From an uncultured Clostridia bacterium (lineage in GTDB: Bacteria; Bacillota; Clostridia; TANB77; CAG-508), in the NCBI GenBank assembly GCA_944386365.1, contig CALXAT010000005.1, positions 1-64,000 on the forward strand: a stretch of DNA of 64,000 bases, given 5' to 3'. The notes beneath the pieces were generated by a model, which saw only the letters and a program-made list of their open reading frames with translations, made no database searches and had not been told where the DNA came from. Positions within the stretch are counted from its first letter, which is position 1; each line of letters opens with the position of its first letter. The position numbers and the translations under genes were made by a program. Positions 9,157 through 18,324 of the stretch are shown here, piece after piece.

Positions 9157-9669
9157 ATGCATTTTATTGGAGTTTTTGCAAATAATTCAGAGTTTGAAAT
9201 AATCAGAAGAAATGTAGAAAAAATCATACAAAGAAATGATATAGAATTTATTCATATTACTTCTAAAAACATAGAAAATATGAAAAATATTATGTTTGAA
9301 ACAATATTACTATGCAGTAAAGCAAAAATAAAGGATACACAAAAAATTACATTAGATAAGATATGTAGCAATTGCAAGTATATTATTATGAATGCAGATA
9401 CATTTAGTCATACAAAAATAGTATCGAATAAAATTGTTAATTGCATAACATATGGGCTAAATCAAAAATCGACGATAACAATATCTAGTATTCAAGAAGA
9501 AAAAGTAATTATTGATATACAGAGGAATATAAAAAATATAGATGGAAATGAAATTGAAATGGGAGAAATTAGTATAAATTTAAAAGGATATAAAAAAATA
9601 AATATAGAATATGTATTAGCAATATTTTCGATTTATTTCATATATAAGAGAAAAAAGACTGAAAAATAA
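9157..9669 (+). CDS. Hypothetical protein with faint Mur-ligase resemblance
   Basis: 170 residues. The middle has CKYIIMNADTFS followed by CITYGLNQKSTITIS and a beta-rich stretch, loosely recalling the end of the Mur-ligase central domain (NAD-D, then tYGl). No P-loop GKT is present, so it would not be an active ligase. The C terminus is hydrophobic then basic (IYFIYKRKKTEK), possibly a membrane tail. GGGGAG precedes the ATG. It sits between the deacetylase and a promoter for the SSB gene. Confidence 0.5.
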   Translation: MHFIGVFANNSEFEIIRRNVEKIIQRNDIEFIHITSKNIENMKNIMFETILLCSKAKIKDTQKITLDKICSNCKYIIMNADTFSHTKIVSNKIVNCITYGLNQKSTITISSIQEEKVIIDIQRNIKNIDGNEIEMGEISINLKGYKKINIEYVLAIFSIYFIYKRKKTEK

Positions 9670-9708
9670 GGAAATTTTACAAAAATATTACAAATTTAAC
9701 TTTTTATG

Positions 9709-9737
9709 TAGACAAAACCGGGAAAATGTTGTATAAT
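9709..9737 (+). promoter_or_regulatory. Sigma-A-type promoter for the SSB gene
   Basis: TAGACA (9709-9714), a 17-base spacer and TATAAT (9732-9737). It lies about 65 bases before the start of the SSB-like gene. Confidence 0.75.
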
Positions 9738-9802
9738 AAGTATTGTAGGCTAATACGTAAAAAAATACAATTGATAAAATAAAATTTAAGGAGGAAAATA
9801 AA

Positions 9803-10507
9803 TTGGATACAAATTATTTAGAAAACAACTATTTAACATTAGTTGGAAAGGTTACAGGAGAAAAAAAGTTTAGTCATGAAATATATGGGGAAAGATTTTA
9901 TATCTTTAATTTAGAAATACCTCGTTTAAGTGGAGTAGCGGATATAATACCTATTACAGTTTCAGAAAGATTAATCAATGAAGATACATTACATGAAGGA
10001 CAAAAATTATTAGTAAAAGGACAATTTAGATCATATAACAGTTATGAAAGTGAAAAAAATAGACTAATATTAACTGTATTTGCAAAAGATGTTAAAGTAA
10101 TAACAGAAGAAGAACAAAACGAAGAAGAAAATGAAATGACCAAAAAAGATGTTATTACAAACGAAGTTGTATTAGTTGGATATATTTGCAAAAAACCAAT
10201 ATACAGACAAACACCATTTGGAAGAGAAATTGCAGATATATTACTTGCAGTAAATAGAGCATATAATAAATCAGACTACATTCCATGTATAGCATGGGGA
10301 AGAAATGCAAGATTTTGTCAAAATCTTGAAGTAGGTTCTCAAATAAAATTAGTAGGTAGAGTACAATCAAGAACTTACGAGAAAAAACATGAAGATGGAA
10401 GTGTTGAAACAAGAGTAGCTTATGAAGTTTCAGTAGGTAGTTTAGAAGTAATAGAAGAAAATGATAATAAAAATGATGTAGAAACAGAAAATAAAGAGGC
10501 GGTATAA
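9803..10507 (+). CDS. Tandem OB-fold single-stranded DNA-binding protein
   Basis: 234 residues carrying two SSB/PriB-like OB domains: residues 8-95 (LVGKVTG...FYIFNLEIPR...VKGQF) and residues 118-220 (VVLVGYICKKPIYRQTPFGREI...IPCIAWGRNA...VGRVQSRTY). Domain 2 is closer to canonical SSB. The tail is acidic (ENDNKNDVETENKEAV) but lacks the classic DDDIPF tip. The start is TTG at 9803, set by AAGGAGG at 9788-9794. A family member normally has one OB domain, so this is a duplicated or fused form. It may act in replication or recombination by binding ssDNA. Confidence 0.8.
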   Translation: MDTNYLENNYLTLVGKVTGEKKFSHEIYGERFYIFNLEIPRLSGVADIIPITVSERLINEDTLHEGQKLLVKGQFRSYNSYESEKNRLILTVFAKDVKVITEEEQNEEENEMTKKDVITNEVVLVGYICKKPIYRQTPFGREIADILLAVNRAYNKSDYIPCIAWGRNARFCQNLEVGSQIKLVGRVQSRTYEKKHEDGSVETRVAYEVSVGSLEVIEENDNKNDVETENKEAV

Positions 10508-10529
10508 ATAAAATTAAGAAAATAAAAGT

Positions 10530-10558
10530 AGGATTACAAGTGTTTGTAATCTTATTTT
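10530..10558 (+). terminator. Intrinsic terminator after the SSB gene
   Basis: A 10-bp stem (10530-10539 with 10544-10553, one G-U pair), a four-base loop and a T run. Confidence 0.85.
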
Positions 10559-10641
10559 TTTGCTTTATTAGTGAAAAAGTCTAGTCTTTCCAAAGTTTTT
10601 CTGATATAATTTTTAAGAATATTTTTATTGGAGGAAAAGAA

Positions 10642-12324
10642 ATGTTTAAACAAAAAGAAAAAAAAGAGGAAAATAAAAGTAAAAATGATAAGTTTCATTC
10701 AAAACTAATATTTGGAATACTAGCTATTATTTTAATTGCTGTTTTTTGTATTGCAATGACACCAGTAACTTTACAAAATGATACATTTTATACCATAAAA
10801 ATAGGAGAACAAATTACAAAAACGGGAATAGATATGCAAGATCATTTTTCATGGCATCAAGACTTAGCATATACATATCCACATTGGTTATATGACTTAA
10901 TAACATACTATATATATGCAGCATTTGGAATGACAGGAATATATATTACAACTTGTATATTAACCGTTATATTGGGAATATCTTTATATATTGTCAATAC
11001 CAAAATAGCCAAAAATCAATTAATATCATTTATTCTAACAGTTATCGTAATATATATATTAAGAGGTTATATCGCAGCAAGAGCACAACTAGCCACATTC
11101 ATTTTATTTGTATGGATCATTTATTTTATAGAGATGTTTTTACAAAATAGAAAAGTTCGATATGCAGTGGGATTAATATTAATTTCAACATTAATTGCAA
11201 ATTTACATGTTGCGGTTTGGCCTTTTATATTTGTTTTATTTTTACCATATATAGCAGAATATTTGCTTGCCATCATAGCAGAAATTGCCATTTATAGAAA
11301 AATACAGATAGCAGTATTAAATTTCAGAATAAAGTTATTAACAAAACGCGGAAAAAATGTTGATAAAATAGAGGAAAAACGAAAAGATATTATTGCTAAA
11401 AATGAAAAGATAAAAATAAAGAGGGAAGAAAATCTAAAAAATCCATATAAAATTAAATTTCATAAAAATAAGAATGTAAAATGGCTAATATTGGTTATGA
11501 TTATATGTGCCTTTACGGGATTATTGACACCATTAGGAGATACCCCATATACCTATTTATATAAAACAATGCAAGGAAATACAACACAAAATATTAATGA
11601 ACATTTGCCAATGACAATTGTAGATGAAACAGAGGCATTATCAGCTATTGTTTTAATCTTAGCAATCTTGACTTTTACAAAAACCAAAATTAAATTAAGT
11701 GATCTATTTATGATTGGTGGTTTATGCTATTTAATGTTAGCTTCAAGACGACAAATTACAATGTTTTGCATAATTGGCGTGTTAGTTGTTAATAAAATGA
11801 TCTGTGGACTTTTAGAATTATATACAAACAATGGATTAGAAAAAGCTTTTAATATTGTTACGACGAAGATAGGATATGTACTAATGATTTGTATTATGTT
11901 ATGTTTAAGTTATCATTTTTATGAGCCAAAACAAGACGATGCATATATAGATGAATCTGCATATCCAGTACAAGCGTGTGATTATATATTAGAAAATATA
12001 GATTTGGGAACAGCAAAATTCTATAATGAGTATAACTATGGTAGTTATATGATATATAGAGGAATTCCTGTATTTATTGATTCAAGAGCAGATTTGTATG
12101 CACCAGAATTTAGTGGAAAAAAAGATGACATATTTATGGATTTTATCAATACTTCTAGTATAGGTGAATTTTATGAAGATACATTTGAAAAATATGGAAT
12201 AACGCATGTAATTACCTATAAAAATTCAAAAATGAATATGATTATTAAGAAAACAAAAGACCCTAATTATAAAGAATTATATGAGGATAAATATTTTACT
12301 ATATATGAAAGATTAAATGTATAA
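10642..12324 (+). CDS. Multi-pass membrane protein, GT-C glycosyltransferase-like
   Basis: 560 residues with about ten membrane segments. A first external loop carries NDTFYTIKIGEQI and a PHWLYDL motif, and a basic cytoplasmic loop lies around residues 230-275. The soluble C-terminal region has NEYNYGSYMIYRGIPVFID and SRADLYAP. This arrangement, with an early acidic loop and a late GSY.PVFIDxRxD segment, is seen in GT-C-type polyprenyl-phosphate sugar transferase-like proteins. The substrate is unknown. It is 20 bases upstream of lspA and probably starts the lspA-rluD-rluB unit. Confidence 0.65.
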   Translation: MFKQKEKKEENKSKNDKFHSKLIFGILAIILIAVFCIAMTPVTLQNDTFYTIKIGEQITKTGIDMQDHFSWHQDLAYTYPHWLYDLITYYIYAAFGMTGIYITTCILTVILGISLYIVNTKIAKNQLISFILTVIVIYILRGYIAARAQLATFILFVWIIYFIEMFLQNRKVRYAVGLILISTLIANLHVAVWPFIFVLFLPYIAEYLLAIIAEIAIYRKIQIAVLNFRIKLLTKRGKNVDKIEEKRKDIIAKNEKIKIKREENLKNPYKIKFHKNKNVKWLILVMIICAFTGLLTPLGDTPYTYLYKTMQGNTTQNINEHLPMTIVDETEALSAIVLILAILTFTKTKIKLSDLFMIGGLCYLMLASRRQITMFCIIGVLVVNKMICGLLELYTNNGLEKAFNIVTTKIGYVLMICIMLCLSYHFYEPKQDDAYIDESAYPVQACDYILENIDLGTAKFYNEYNYGSYMIYRGIPVFIDSRADLYAPEFSGKKDDIFMDFINTSSIGEFYEDTFEKYGITHVITYKNSKMNMIIKKTKDPNYKELYEDKYFTIYERLNV

Positions 12325-12344
12325 AAGGAATATGAGAGGAATTT

Positions 12345-12857
12345 ATGAAAAAAGAAGAAAAGAGAAATTTAAAAAAATTGTATATAGTGATAGGAATAAT
12401 TGTCTTTGTTATATTGATGATAGATCAAATATCTAAAGTAGTGATGATACATTCTGGAGAGGTAACAATAATACCCAATACATTCGTATTAAAAGTAGAT
12501 GAGAGTAATAAAGGAAGATATGAAGATACATCAAAAGCATTGAATATATTAACGAATTTAGTAATTATATGTATTATCTATGGAATCATAAAGAGTGATA
12601 ACCAATTTGTAACAAAGAAAACAAAAATATTATTAAGTTTTGCTTTTGCAGGAGGAATAAGTAATATTATAGATAGAATATTTAGAGGAAATGTAGTGGA
12701 ATTTATAGATTTTACGAATTTACCAGCTTTTAATATAGCAGATATTTGTATTGCGATAGGATGGATAGCATTTGTTGCTATATTTGCATCTTTCTCAGCA
12801 AAAGAGCTATCAAACAAAAGACATGCAAAAGAAAAAAATACAAAGAATGAAAAATAA
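12345..12857 (+). CDS. lspA: Lipoprotein signal peptidase (signal peptidase II)
   Basis: 170 residues with four membrane segments. Family landmarks are present: DQISK in the first segment, AGGISNIIDRI (first catalytic Asp), VVEFIDF, and FNIADICI (second catalytic Asp). It cleaves the signal peptide of diacylated prolipoproteins at the membrane. The N and C termini are unusually basic. ATG 12345 follows GAGAGGA. It lies directly ahead of rluD, the common lspA-rluD order of Firmicutes. Confidence 0.95.
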   Translation: MKKEEKRNLKKLYIVIGIIVFVILMIDQISKVVMIHSGEVTIIPNTFVLKVDESNKGRYEDTSKALNILTNLVIICIIYGIIKSDNQFVTKKTKILLSFAFAGGISNIIDRIFRGNVVEFIDFTNLPAFNIADICIAIGWIAFVAIFASFSAKELSNKRHAKEKNTKNEK

Positions 12858-12882
12858 ATTTTGTGAAAGGATGTAAATATAG

Positions 12883-13797
12883 ATGAAATATTTTGAGGTC
12901 AATGAAAATGGCAAAAGAATAGATGCTTATTTATCAGAAAAGTTAGAAGATGTATCAAGAGTAGCTATACAAAGATTAATAACAAATGGAAAAGTATTTG
13001 TAAATAATAAAACAGTAAAAGCTTCATATAAAGTACAAGCAGGAGATATGATTCAAGTAGAAGAGGAAATGCCAGTAGATATTTCCATAAAGGCACAAAA
13101 TATTCCATTAGATATTATTTACGAAGATAAGGATATTATTGTTGTTAACAAACCAAAAGGTATGGTTGTACATCCAGCCAATGGAAATCCGGATAGAACT
13201 TTGGTAAATGCGGTTATGGCAATATGTAAAGATTCCTTATCTGGCATTGGGGGACAAATCAGACCAGGTATTGTACATAGACTAGATAAAGATACCTCAG
13301 GAATTATTATTGTAGCAAAAAATGATAAAGCACATATCAACTTAAGTGAACAAATAAAAGAACACAAAGTTAAAAAGACGTATATTGCATTAGTAAGAGG
13401 AATTGTAAAAGAAAATGAAGCAACCATTAATATGCCAATTGGAAGAAGCGAAAAAGATAGAAAGAAAATGGCTGTAACCAAAAAAGGAAAAGAAGCCATA
13501 ACACATTTTAAAGTATTAGAACGCTATGATAAATATACATTATTACAAGTAAATATTGAAACAGGAAGGACACATCAAATAAGGGTACATTTATCACAGA
13601 TTGGTTATCCCATTGTTGGAGATGAAGTGTATTCAAATGGAAAAAATGAATGGAATATCAAAGGACAATGTTTACATGCTAAAAGTTTGGAATTTGTACA
13701 TCCTGTAACAGGTAAAAAAATGTATTTAGAAGCAAAATTACCAGAATATTTTGAAAAGATTTTAAAAGAATTGGAAAGTAGAAAAATACAAAGATGA
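12883..13797 (+). CDS. rluD: Ribosomal large-subunit pseudouridine synthase, RluD family
   Basis: 304 residues: an S4 RNA-binding domain (residues 1-75, with RIDAYLSEKLEDVSR) and a pseudouridine synthase domain with HRLDKDTSG (catalytic Asp near residue 134), followed by TGRTHQIRVH. It isomerises uridines in 23S rRNA helix 69 in the model species. The upstream lspA gap is 25 bases, suggesting one operon. The length is normal for the family. Confidence 0.93.
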   Translation: MKYFEVNENGKRIDAYLSEKLEDVSRVAIQRLITNGKVFVNNKTVKASYKVQAGDMIQVEEEMPVDISIKAQNIPLDIIYEDKDIIVVNKPKGMVVHPANGNPDRTLVNAVMAICKDSLSGIGGQIRPGIVHRLDKDTSGIIIVAKNDKAHINLSEQIKEHKVKKTYIALVRGIVKENEATINMPIGRSEKDRKKMAVTKKGKEAITHFKVLERYDKYTLLQVNIETGRTHQIRVHLSQIGYPIVGDEVYSNGKNEWNIKGQCLHAKSLEFVHPVTGKKMYLEAKLPEYFEKILKELESRKIQR

Positions 13798-13855
13798 AAA
13801 TAAAATATGAATAAAATTCAGAATGAGCATCTTAATAAAGAAGGGAGAAAAGTTT

Positions 13856-14575
13856 TTGGAGGAAATACGATTACAAAAATATTTAGCAGAGGCAGGGATT
13901 GCATCAAGAAGAAAATCGGAAGAACTTATTTTACAAGGAAAAGTTGAAGTAAATGGACAAATTGTAACAGAATTAGGAACAAAAATAAATCCAGAAAAAG
14001 ATGAAGTCAGATATAATGATAAAATTGTAAAAAAAGAAGAAAGGAAAATATATGTCTTATTAAATAAGCCAATTGGTTATGTAACGACAGTTAAGGATCA
14101 ATTTGATCGTGATTCTGTTTTAGATTTGGTAAAAATAAAAGAAAGACTAGTACCTGTGGGAAGATTAGATATGTATACATCAGGTGCATTAATATTGACA
14201 AATGATGGAGATTTTGTATATAAGGTTACACATCCAAAACATGAAATTGATAAAACTTATACCGTTACATTACGTGGAATAGTAGATAAAGAAAAGATAG
14301 AAAAGCTAAGACAAGGTGTTGATATTGGTGGATATATTACAAAACCTGCTAAAGTAAAAATCTTGAAAATAGATGAAGAAAAACAGATAACAAGACTAGA
14401 AATTATTATACATGAAGGAAAAAATAGGCAAGTAAGAAAAATGTGTGAAGCAATTGGATATAAAGTAATTGCATTACATAGAAGTGCAATTGCAGGAATT
14501 ACAGTTAAGGATATAGAACTTGGCAAATGGAGATATCTTTCTAAAGAAGAAGTTAGAAAGATATGCGGAAATTAA
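13856..14575 (+). CDS. rluB: RsuA/RluB-family rRNA pseudouridine synthase
   Basis: About 239 residues starting at TTG 13856, which gives the family-typical EEIRLQKYLAEAGIASRR N terminus and has AAGGGAG at 13841-13847. An upstream ATG at 13823 would add 11 atypical residues. Residues 3-60 are an S4 domain; the catalytic motif is GRLDMYTSGALILTNDG, and the C-terminal EGKNRQVRKM is typical. It modifies 23S rRNA near the peptidyl transferase centre in characterised members. Confidence 0.9.
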   Translation: MEEIRLQKYLAEAGIASRRKSEELILQGKVEVNGQIVTELGTKINPEKDEVRYNDKIVKKEERKIYVLLNKPIGYVTTVKDQFDRDSVLDLVKIKERLVPVGRLDMYTSGALILTNDGDFVYKVTHPKHEIDKTYTVTLRGIVDKEKIEKLRQGVDIGGYITKPAKVKILKIDEEKQITRLEIIIHEGKNRQVRKMCEAIGYKVIALHRSAIAGITVKDIELGKWRYLSKEEVRKICGN

Positions 14576-14610
14576 AAAAGTAAAAGGAAAATTAATAACA
14601 AATTTACATA

Positions 14611-14645
14611 AAATGCAAAAAATCATTGTATTTTTTGCATTTTTG
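14611..14645 (+). terminator. Intrinsic terminator after rluB
   Basis: A 13-bp perfect stem (14611-14623 with 14630-14642) with a six-base loop, followed by T residues. It closes the lspA-rluD-rluB unit. Confidence 0.85.
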
Positions 14646-14758
14646 TGTTTTAATATACATAGTTTTAATTTATATATTTTTATTCAAATTTATGTCAAAA
14701 TATTTTAATCTATCAAATTCAAAACAAAAACAATTTAAAAAGTTGGGAGATGATATGA

Positions 14759-15373
14759 ATCTTATACAATTTTACATATAAAGATTATATTAAATGCATA
14801 CATAGCATAAAACAAGCAGAATATTTAAATTTAAATGAGTCTACAGAAAAATATAAAAGATTGCAAATAAACGATTGGAAAATACAATATAGAAGTATAC
14901 TAAAAGGTCTATTTAAAGATAAAAACAGAATAGGAATTTTAATAAATAGGATTACAGATTATGAGAATAAAACAGTAAAAGATGATTTGGAATATATAAA
15001 ATATATTGATGAAAAAAAGAAAATAAGTGTGATATATAAAAGATTAAATAAAAATGTATTTTATTTAATTATATATCAAAAAGAAATCAATTTGAATTTA
15101 CCATATTGTATTTTAAATTATTGTATGAAAATAATTCAAAAACAGAAAAAAGAAAATATAAAAAAAGTAAATATTATTCCCATTGTTATCTATTTTCAAG
15201 AGGAAAAATATATATGTAATAAAACAATCCATCCGTATTTTGAAATGACGACTTATGATAATCATATTCTGAAATTAAAATATAATCTAATAGATATATT
15301 AAATGTTTCTAATATAAAAAAATTTAACAATACATTACTAGAAGAATTAATCTATATAGAAAACTTAAAATGA
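14759..15373 (+). CDS. Rpn/YhgA-like putative nuclease with unusual start
   Basis: The frame is open from 14759; about 204 residues. The central VFYLIIYQKEINLNLPYCIL and later VNIIPIVIYFQ segments resemble the PD-(D/E)XK Rpn/transposase-associated family (pattern E-x-Q, then P-I-V-L-Y). The acidic Glu-x-Gln core is only partly recognisable, so catalytic status is unclear. No ATG/GTG/TTG lies near a good ribosome binding site: GGGAG (14745-14749) points either to ATC 14759 in frame, or to ATG 14755, which is out of frame and stops after eight codons. TTG 14861 has no binding site. It may start at ATC or carry a frame lesion. Confidence 0.5.
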   Translation: MLYNFTYKDYIKCIHSIKQAEYLNLNESTEKYKRLQINDWKIQYRSILKGLFKDKNRIGILINRITDYENKTVKDDLEYIKYIDEKKKISVIYKRLNKNVFYLIIYQKEINLNLPYCILNYCMKIIQKQKKENIKKVNIIPIVIYFQEEKYICNKTIHPYFEMTTYDNHILKLKYNLIDILNVSNIKKFNNTLLEELIYIENLK

Positions 15374-15386
15374 TTTTCTTAGTAAA

Positions 15387-15421
15387 AATAGAGATGTGAA
15401 TAACGCACATCTCTATTAATT
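15387..15421 (+). terminator. Intrinsic terminator after the Rpn-like gene
   Basis: A 12-bp perfect stem (15387-15398 with 15406-15417) with a seven-base loop, then a TTTT-containing stretch. Confidence 0.8.
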
Positions 15422-15484
15422 TTACATAAAATATAATAAATAACAAAATATGAAATGGTATACAAAACTAGGAGAGGGGAATGC

Positions 15485-16258
15485 ATGAATATGGAAACGA
15501 TATTGGAGATTAAAAATATTAGTAAAACATATCAAAGTAAAAAAAGTGAAATATTAGCTTTAGATAATATTCATTTTAGAGTAAAAAAAGGTGAATTTAT
15601 AGCAATTATAGGACCTAGCGGATGCGGAAAATCTACTTTATTATCTATTATTAGTGGGTTAGAGGAAAAAACGACAGGAGAAATCTACATAGAAAATAAG
15701 AAAGTTGAAGGAATATCAGAAGAAATAGGTTATATGTTGCAAAAAGATTGTTTATTAGAATGGAGAAATATATGGAGTAATAGTATATTAGGATTAGAAC
15801 TAAAGGGAAAATTAAATGAAAAAACAAAAAACTATGTAGAAAATTTATTAAAAAAATATAATCTTTATGATTTTAAAGATAAATATCCTTCTGAATTATC
15901 AGGTGGTATGAGACAAAGAGCAGCATTGATTAGAACATTAGCAACAAACCCTAAAATCTTGTTGTTAGATGAAGCATTTTCAGCATTAGATTATCAAACA
16001 AGAATCATGGTAACAAATGATATTTATTCTATATTAAGAAAAGAACATATAACAGCAATTATTGTAACACATGACATCTCAGAAGCAATTAGTATGGCAG
16101 ATAGAGTAGTTGTATTAACCAAACGACCTGGTAAAGTAAAAGATATTTATAAAATAGATTTTGAAATGAAAGATCGAAATCCAATAAATGTAAGAGAGAG
16201 CCCTAAATTTAGTCAATATTTTAATACTTTGTGGAAGGAGCTGGGAGTAGATGAATAA
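15485..16258 (+). CDS. ABC transporter ATPase, nitrate/sulfonate/taurine-type
   Basis: About 257 residues with Walker A GPSGCGKST, Q-loop MLQKDCLLEW, signature LSGGMRQRAALIRTL, Walker B ILLLDEAFSALD and switch His in VTHDI. Family form is SsuB/TauB/ThiZ-like. ATG 15485 follows AGGAGAGGGG (15470-15479); the frame opens earlier at 15455 but that ATG precedes the binding site. It overlaps the permease start by eight bases, so the two are translationally coupled. The substrate cannot be told from sequence. Confidence 0.92.
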   Translation: MNMETILEIKNISKTYQSKKSEILALDNIHFRVKKGEFIAIIGPSGCGKSTLLSIISGLEEKTTGEIYIENKKVEGISEEIGYMLQKDCLLEWRNIWSNSILGLELKGKLNEKTKNYVENLLKKYNLYDFKDKYPSELSGGMRQRAALIRTLATNPKILLLDEAFSALDYQTRIMVTNDIYSILRKEHITAIIVTHDISEAISMADRVVVLTKRPGKVKDIYKIDFEMKDRNPINVRESPKFSQYFNTLWKELGVDE

Positions 16259-17058
16259 GGTGATATCACAAGAAAGAAAAACATATTTAAGAAATAATCG
16301 AAGAAAACGTATATGGATATTTACGACACAGTTAGTAATCTTAATAGGATTTTTAGCTTTATGGGAAATATTAGCCAATAAGAATATGATAGATAGTTTT
16401 ATAACAAGTCAGCCAAGTAGAATATGGAAAACTTTAACCAATCTAGGCTCAAATGATTTGTTAAAACATATTGGTGTTACAGTATATGAGACAGTAGTAG
16501 GGTTTTCTTTAGGGACAATATTGGGAACAATCGTTGCAATTATATTGTGGTGGTCAAAGTTCCTTTCAAGAGTTTTAGAACCATATTTAGTTGTATTAAA
16601 TAGTTTACCAAAAGTAGCCTTACGGACCAGTCATTATTATATGGGTAGGAGCAGGAACTCCAGCCATTATTGTGATGGCAGTGGCGATTTCCTTGGTTGT
16701 TACAATATTAGAAAATTTAAATGGATTTATGAAAACAGATAAAGATTTAATTAAGATGGCAAAAACTTTTAAAGCAAGTAAATTTCAAATATTAACGAAA
16801 ATTGTAATACCTGCTAATATTTCTACATTTATTAATTCTTTAAAAGTCAATATTGGATTATCATTAGTAGGCGTTATATCAGGTGAATTTTTAGTATCAA
16901 AAGCAGGATTAGGATATTTGATTGTTTATGGAGGTCAGGTGTTTAAACTAGATTTGGTTATGGCAAGTGTAATAATATTAGGTATTGTTGCAGGACTAAT
17001 GTATTTAGCAGTAGTATTATTAGAAAAAGTAATATTAAAAACAAAGAGATTTCAATAA
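16251..17058 (+). CDS. ABC transporter permease (SsuC/TauC type), split by a +1 frame change at CGG
   Basis: Two overlapping frames give one 268-residue BPD_transp_1 permease if the C of CGG at 16623-16625 is skipped. The rebuilt junction reads LPKVALGPVIIIWVGAG, the expected family sequence, followed by the cytoplasmic EAA loop (MAKTFKASKFQILTKIVIP). About six membrane segments are present. Upstream it overlaps the ATPase. Its partner binding protein is at 19909, beyond three HipA-type genes. In the zero frame, translation would continue about 40 unrelated residues and stop at 16742, losing half the protein. Confidence 0.88.
16623..16626 (+). other. CGG +1 recoding site in the ABC permease (CGG A)
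   Basis: Context TTA CGG ACC; skipping C16623 gives TTA GGA CCA, Leu-Gly-Pro. The glycine of LPKVALGP is strongly conserved in this permease family. Confidence 0.75.
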
Positions 17059-17141
17059 ATATAAAAAAGACAGAGGGAAAAGTTAAAATACTGAAACCAT
17101 GTCTTTTTACTGGTTCACATAAAATAAAAAGACGAAATTGC

Positions 17142-17169
17142 TTGATTTTTTCGTGAATTATGGTAAAAT
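17142..17169 (+). promoter_or_regulatory. Likely promoter of the HipA-type trio
   Basis: TTGATT (17142-17147), a 16-base spacer and TAAAAT (17164-17169), 24 bases before the ATG with AAGGAG between. The region just upstream contains inverted AAAAAGAC/GTCTTTTT copies that could terminate the permease transcript. Confidence 0.55.
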
Positions 17170-17193
17170 ATATGTAGAAAAAAAGGAGTTAAT

Positions 17194-18306
17194 ATGTTAT
17201 TGCCAGTAAAAACATTAAAAGAGATTAAAAATGAAATACAAGAAGAATTAGGAGTATACAAAAAGTTAAATCCTCAAAATGGGTATTATTTTAGAACAAT
17301 TCAAGGACGAGAGATTAATATAGAAGACTCAAAAGTGTATGCTACTATGAGCTTTAGAGAAAACGGAGCTAGTATATCATTAGGACATTTTAAATCCAAG
17401 AGAGGGTATAATTCTAAGTTAAAAAACAATAAAGATTATGCAAATCATTATGCAGAATATATAAGTTATTTGATTTTAAAACAATTAGGAAAAGAAACAT
17501 GTAAAGTAGAATTAGGTGAAATAGATGTTAAAAACAAATATAGTAATAAAATTATAAATGTTGAAGGAATACTAAGTCATTATCAAATAACGCAAGAGGA
17601 AAACTTTAGAACTTTAAAGGAAATTGTTGAAAGTTATAAAAAAGAATATCCTAAAAAATATAGAGAAATGACTAAAAGAGGTAACACAGATTCTGAGAAA
17701 AATTATGTGAATGTTGAAATTATATTAAAAACATTAGAAGAGTTATATACTCGAAATGAGCAAGCAGATAAAATTCCACAAATGAGAAAAAAATTTTTTG
17801 ATATGTGTATGTTTGATTTAATATTTGCCAATAGAGATAGACATGATGAGAATTTTGGGATAAAAGTAAATCAACTTACAAATGAAATTAATTTTTATCC
17901 ATTATTTGATAATGAGCAAATTTTAGGATTGCAAGAAAATAAAGAGGATATTATAAAATATATGGCAAGTGAAAAAGCGTATAGAAAATTTAAACAAGAA
18001 AGTTTAACATCGTTTATTGGAATACCAGGTGAAGTTCAGACAACAAAGCCAACAACATTATTAAAATATTTATTAGAAAATTATTATGATGAAACTATGA
18101 ATTCATTACAGGACATAGGAAGATACAAAATTTCTAATTTAGAAGAAGTATTAGAAGTATGTCCTGGGTTATCAAATGAGCATAAAGAATTTGCTAAAAA
18201 GATATTTCTAGAAAGACAACAAGAACTATCAGATACCATTAATAAATTTGAACAAAAAAGAATATATGAAGAAACAAACAAAGAAGATAAATCACTAGAA
18301 TTATAG
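17194..18306 (+). CDS. HipA/HipT-type Ser/Thr kinase-like protein (first copy)
   Basis: 370 residues resembling the C-terminal kinase domain of HipA. Visible landmarks: SLGHFKSKRG (possible ATP-lysine strand, about residue 66), then ILSHYQIT, the catalytic loop FANRDRHDENFG (about residue 213) and FYPLFDNE, corresponding to the metal-binding Asp. The HipA N-terminal subdomain is absent, but a separate small gene with that character follows. The end is Glu/Lys-rich. No HipB-type DNA-binding antitoxin is adjacent. A role as toxin kinase, or as a phage- or stress-responsive kinase, is inferred only from the family. Confidence 0.7.
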   Translation: MLLPVKTLKEIKNEIQEELGVYKKLNPQNGYYFRTIQGREINIEDSKVYATMSFRENGASISLGHFKSKRGYNSKLKNNKDYANHYAEYISYLILKQLGKETCKVELGEIDVKNKYSNKIINVEGILSHYQITQEENFRTLKEIVESYKKEYPKKYREMTKRGNTDSEKNYVNVEIILKTLEELYTRNEQADKIPQMRKKFFDMCMFDLIFANRDRHDENFGIKVNQLTNEINFYPLFDNEQILGLQENKEDIIKYMASEKAYRKFKQESLTSFIGIPGEVQTTKPTTLLKYLLENYYDETMNSLQDIGRYKISNLEEVLEVCPGLSNEHKEFAKKIFLERQQELSDTINKFEQKRIYEETNKEDKSLEL

Positions 18307-18324
18307 TAGGAATGAGGTGTATAA

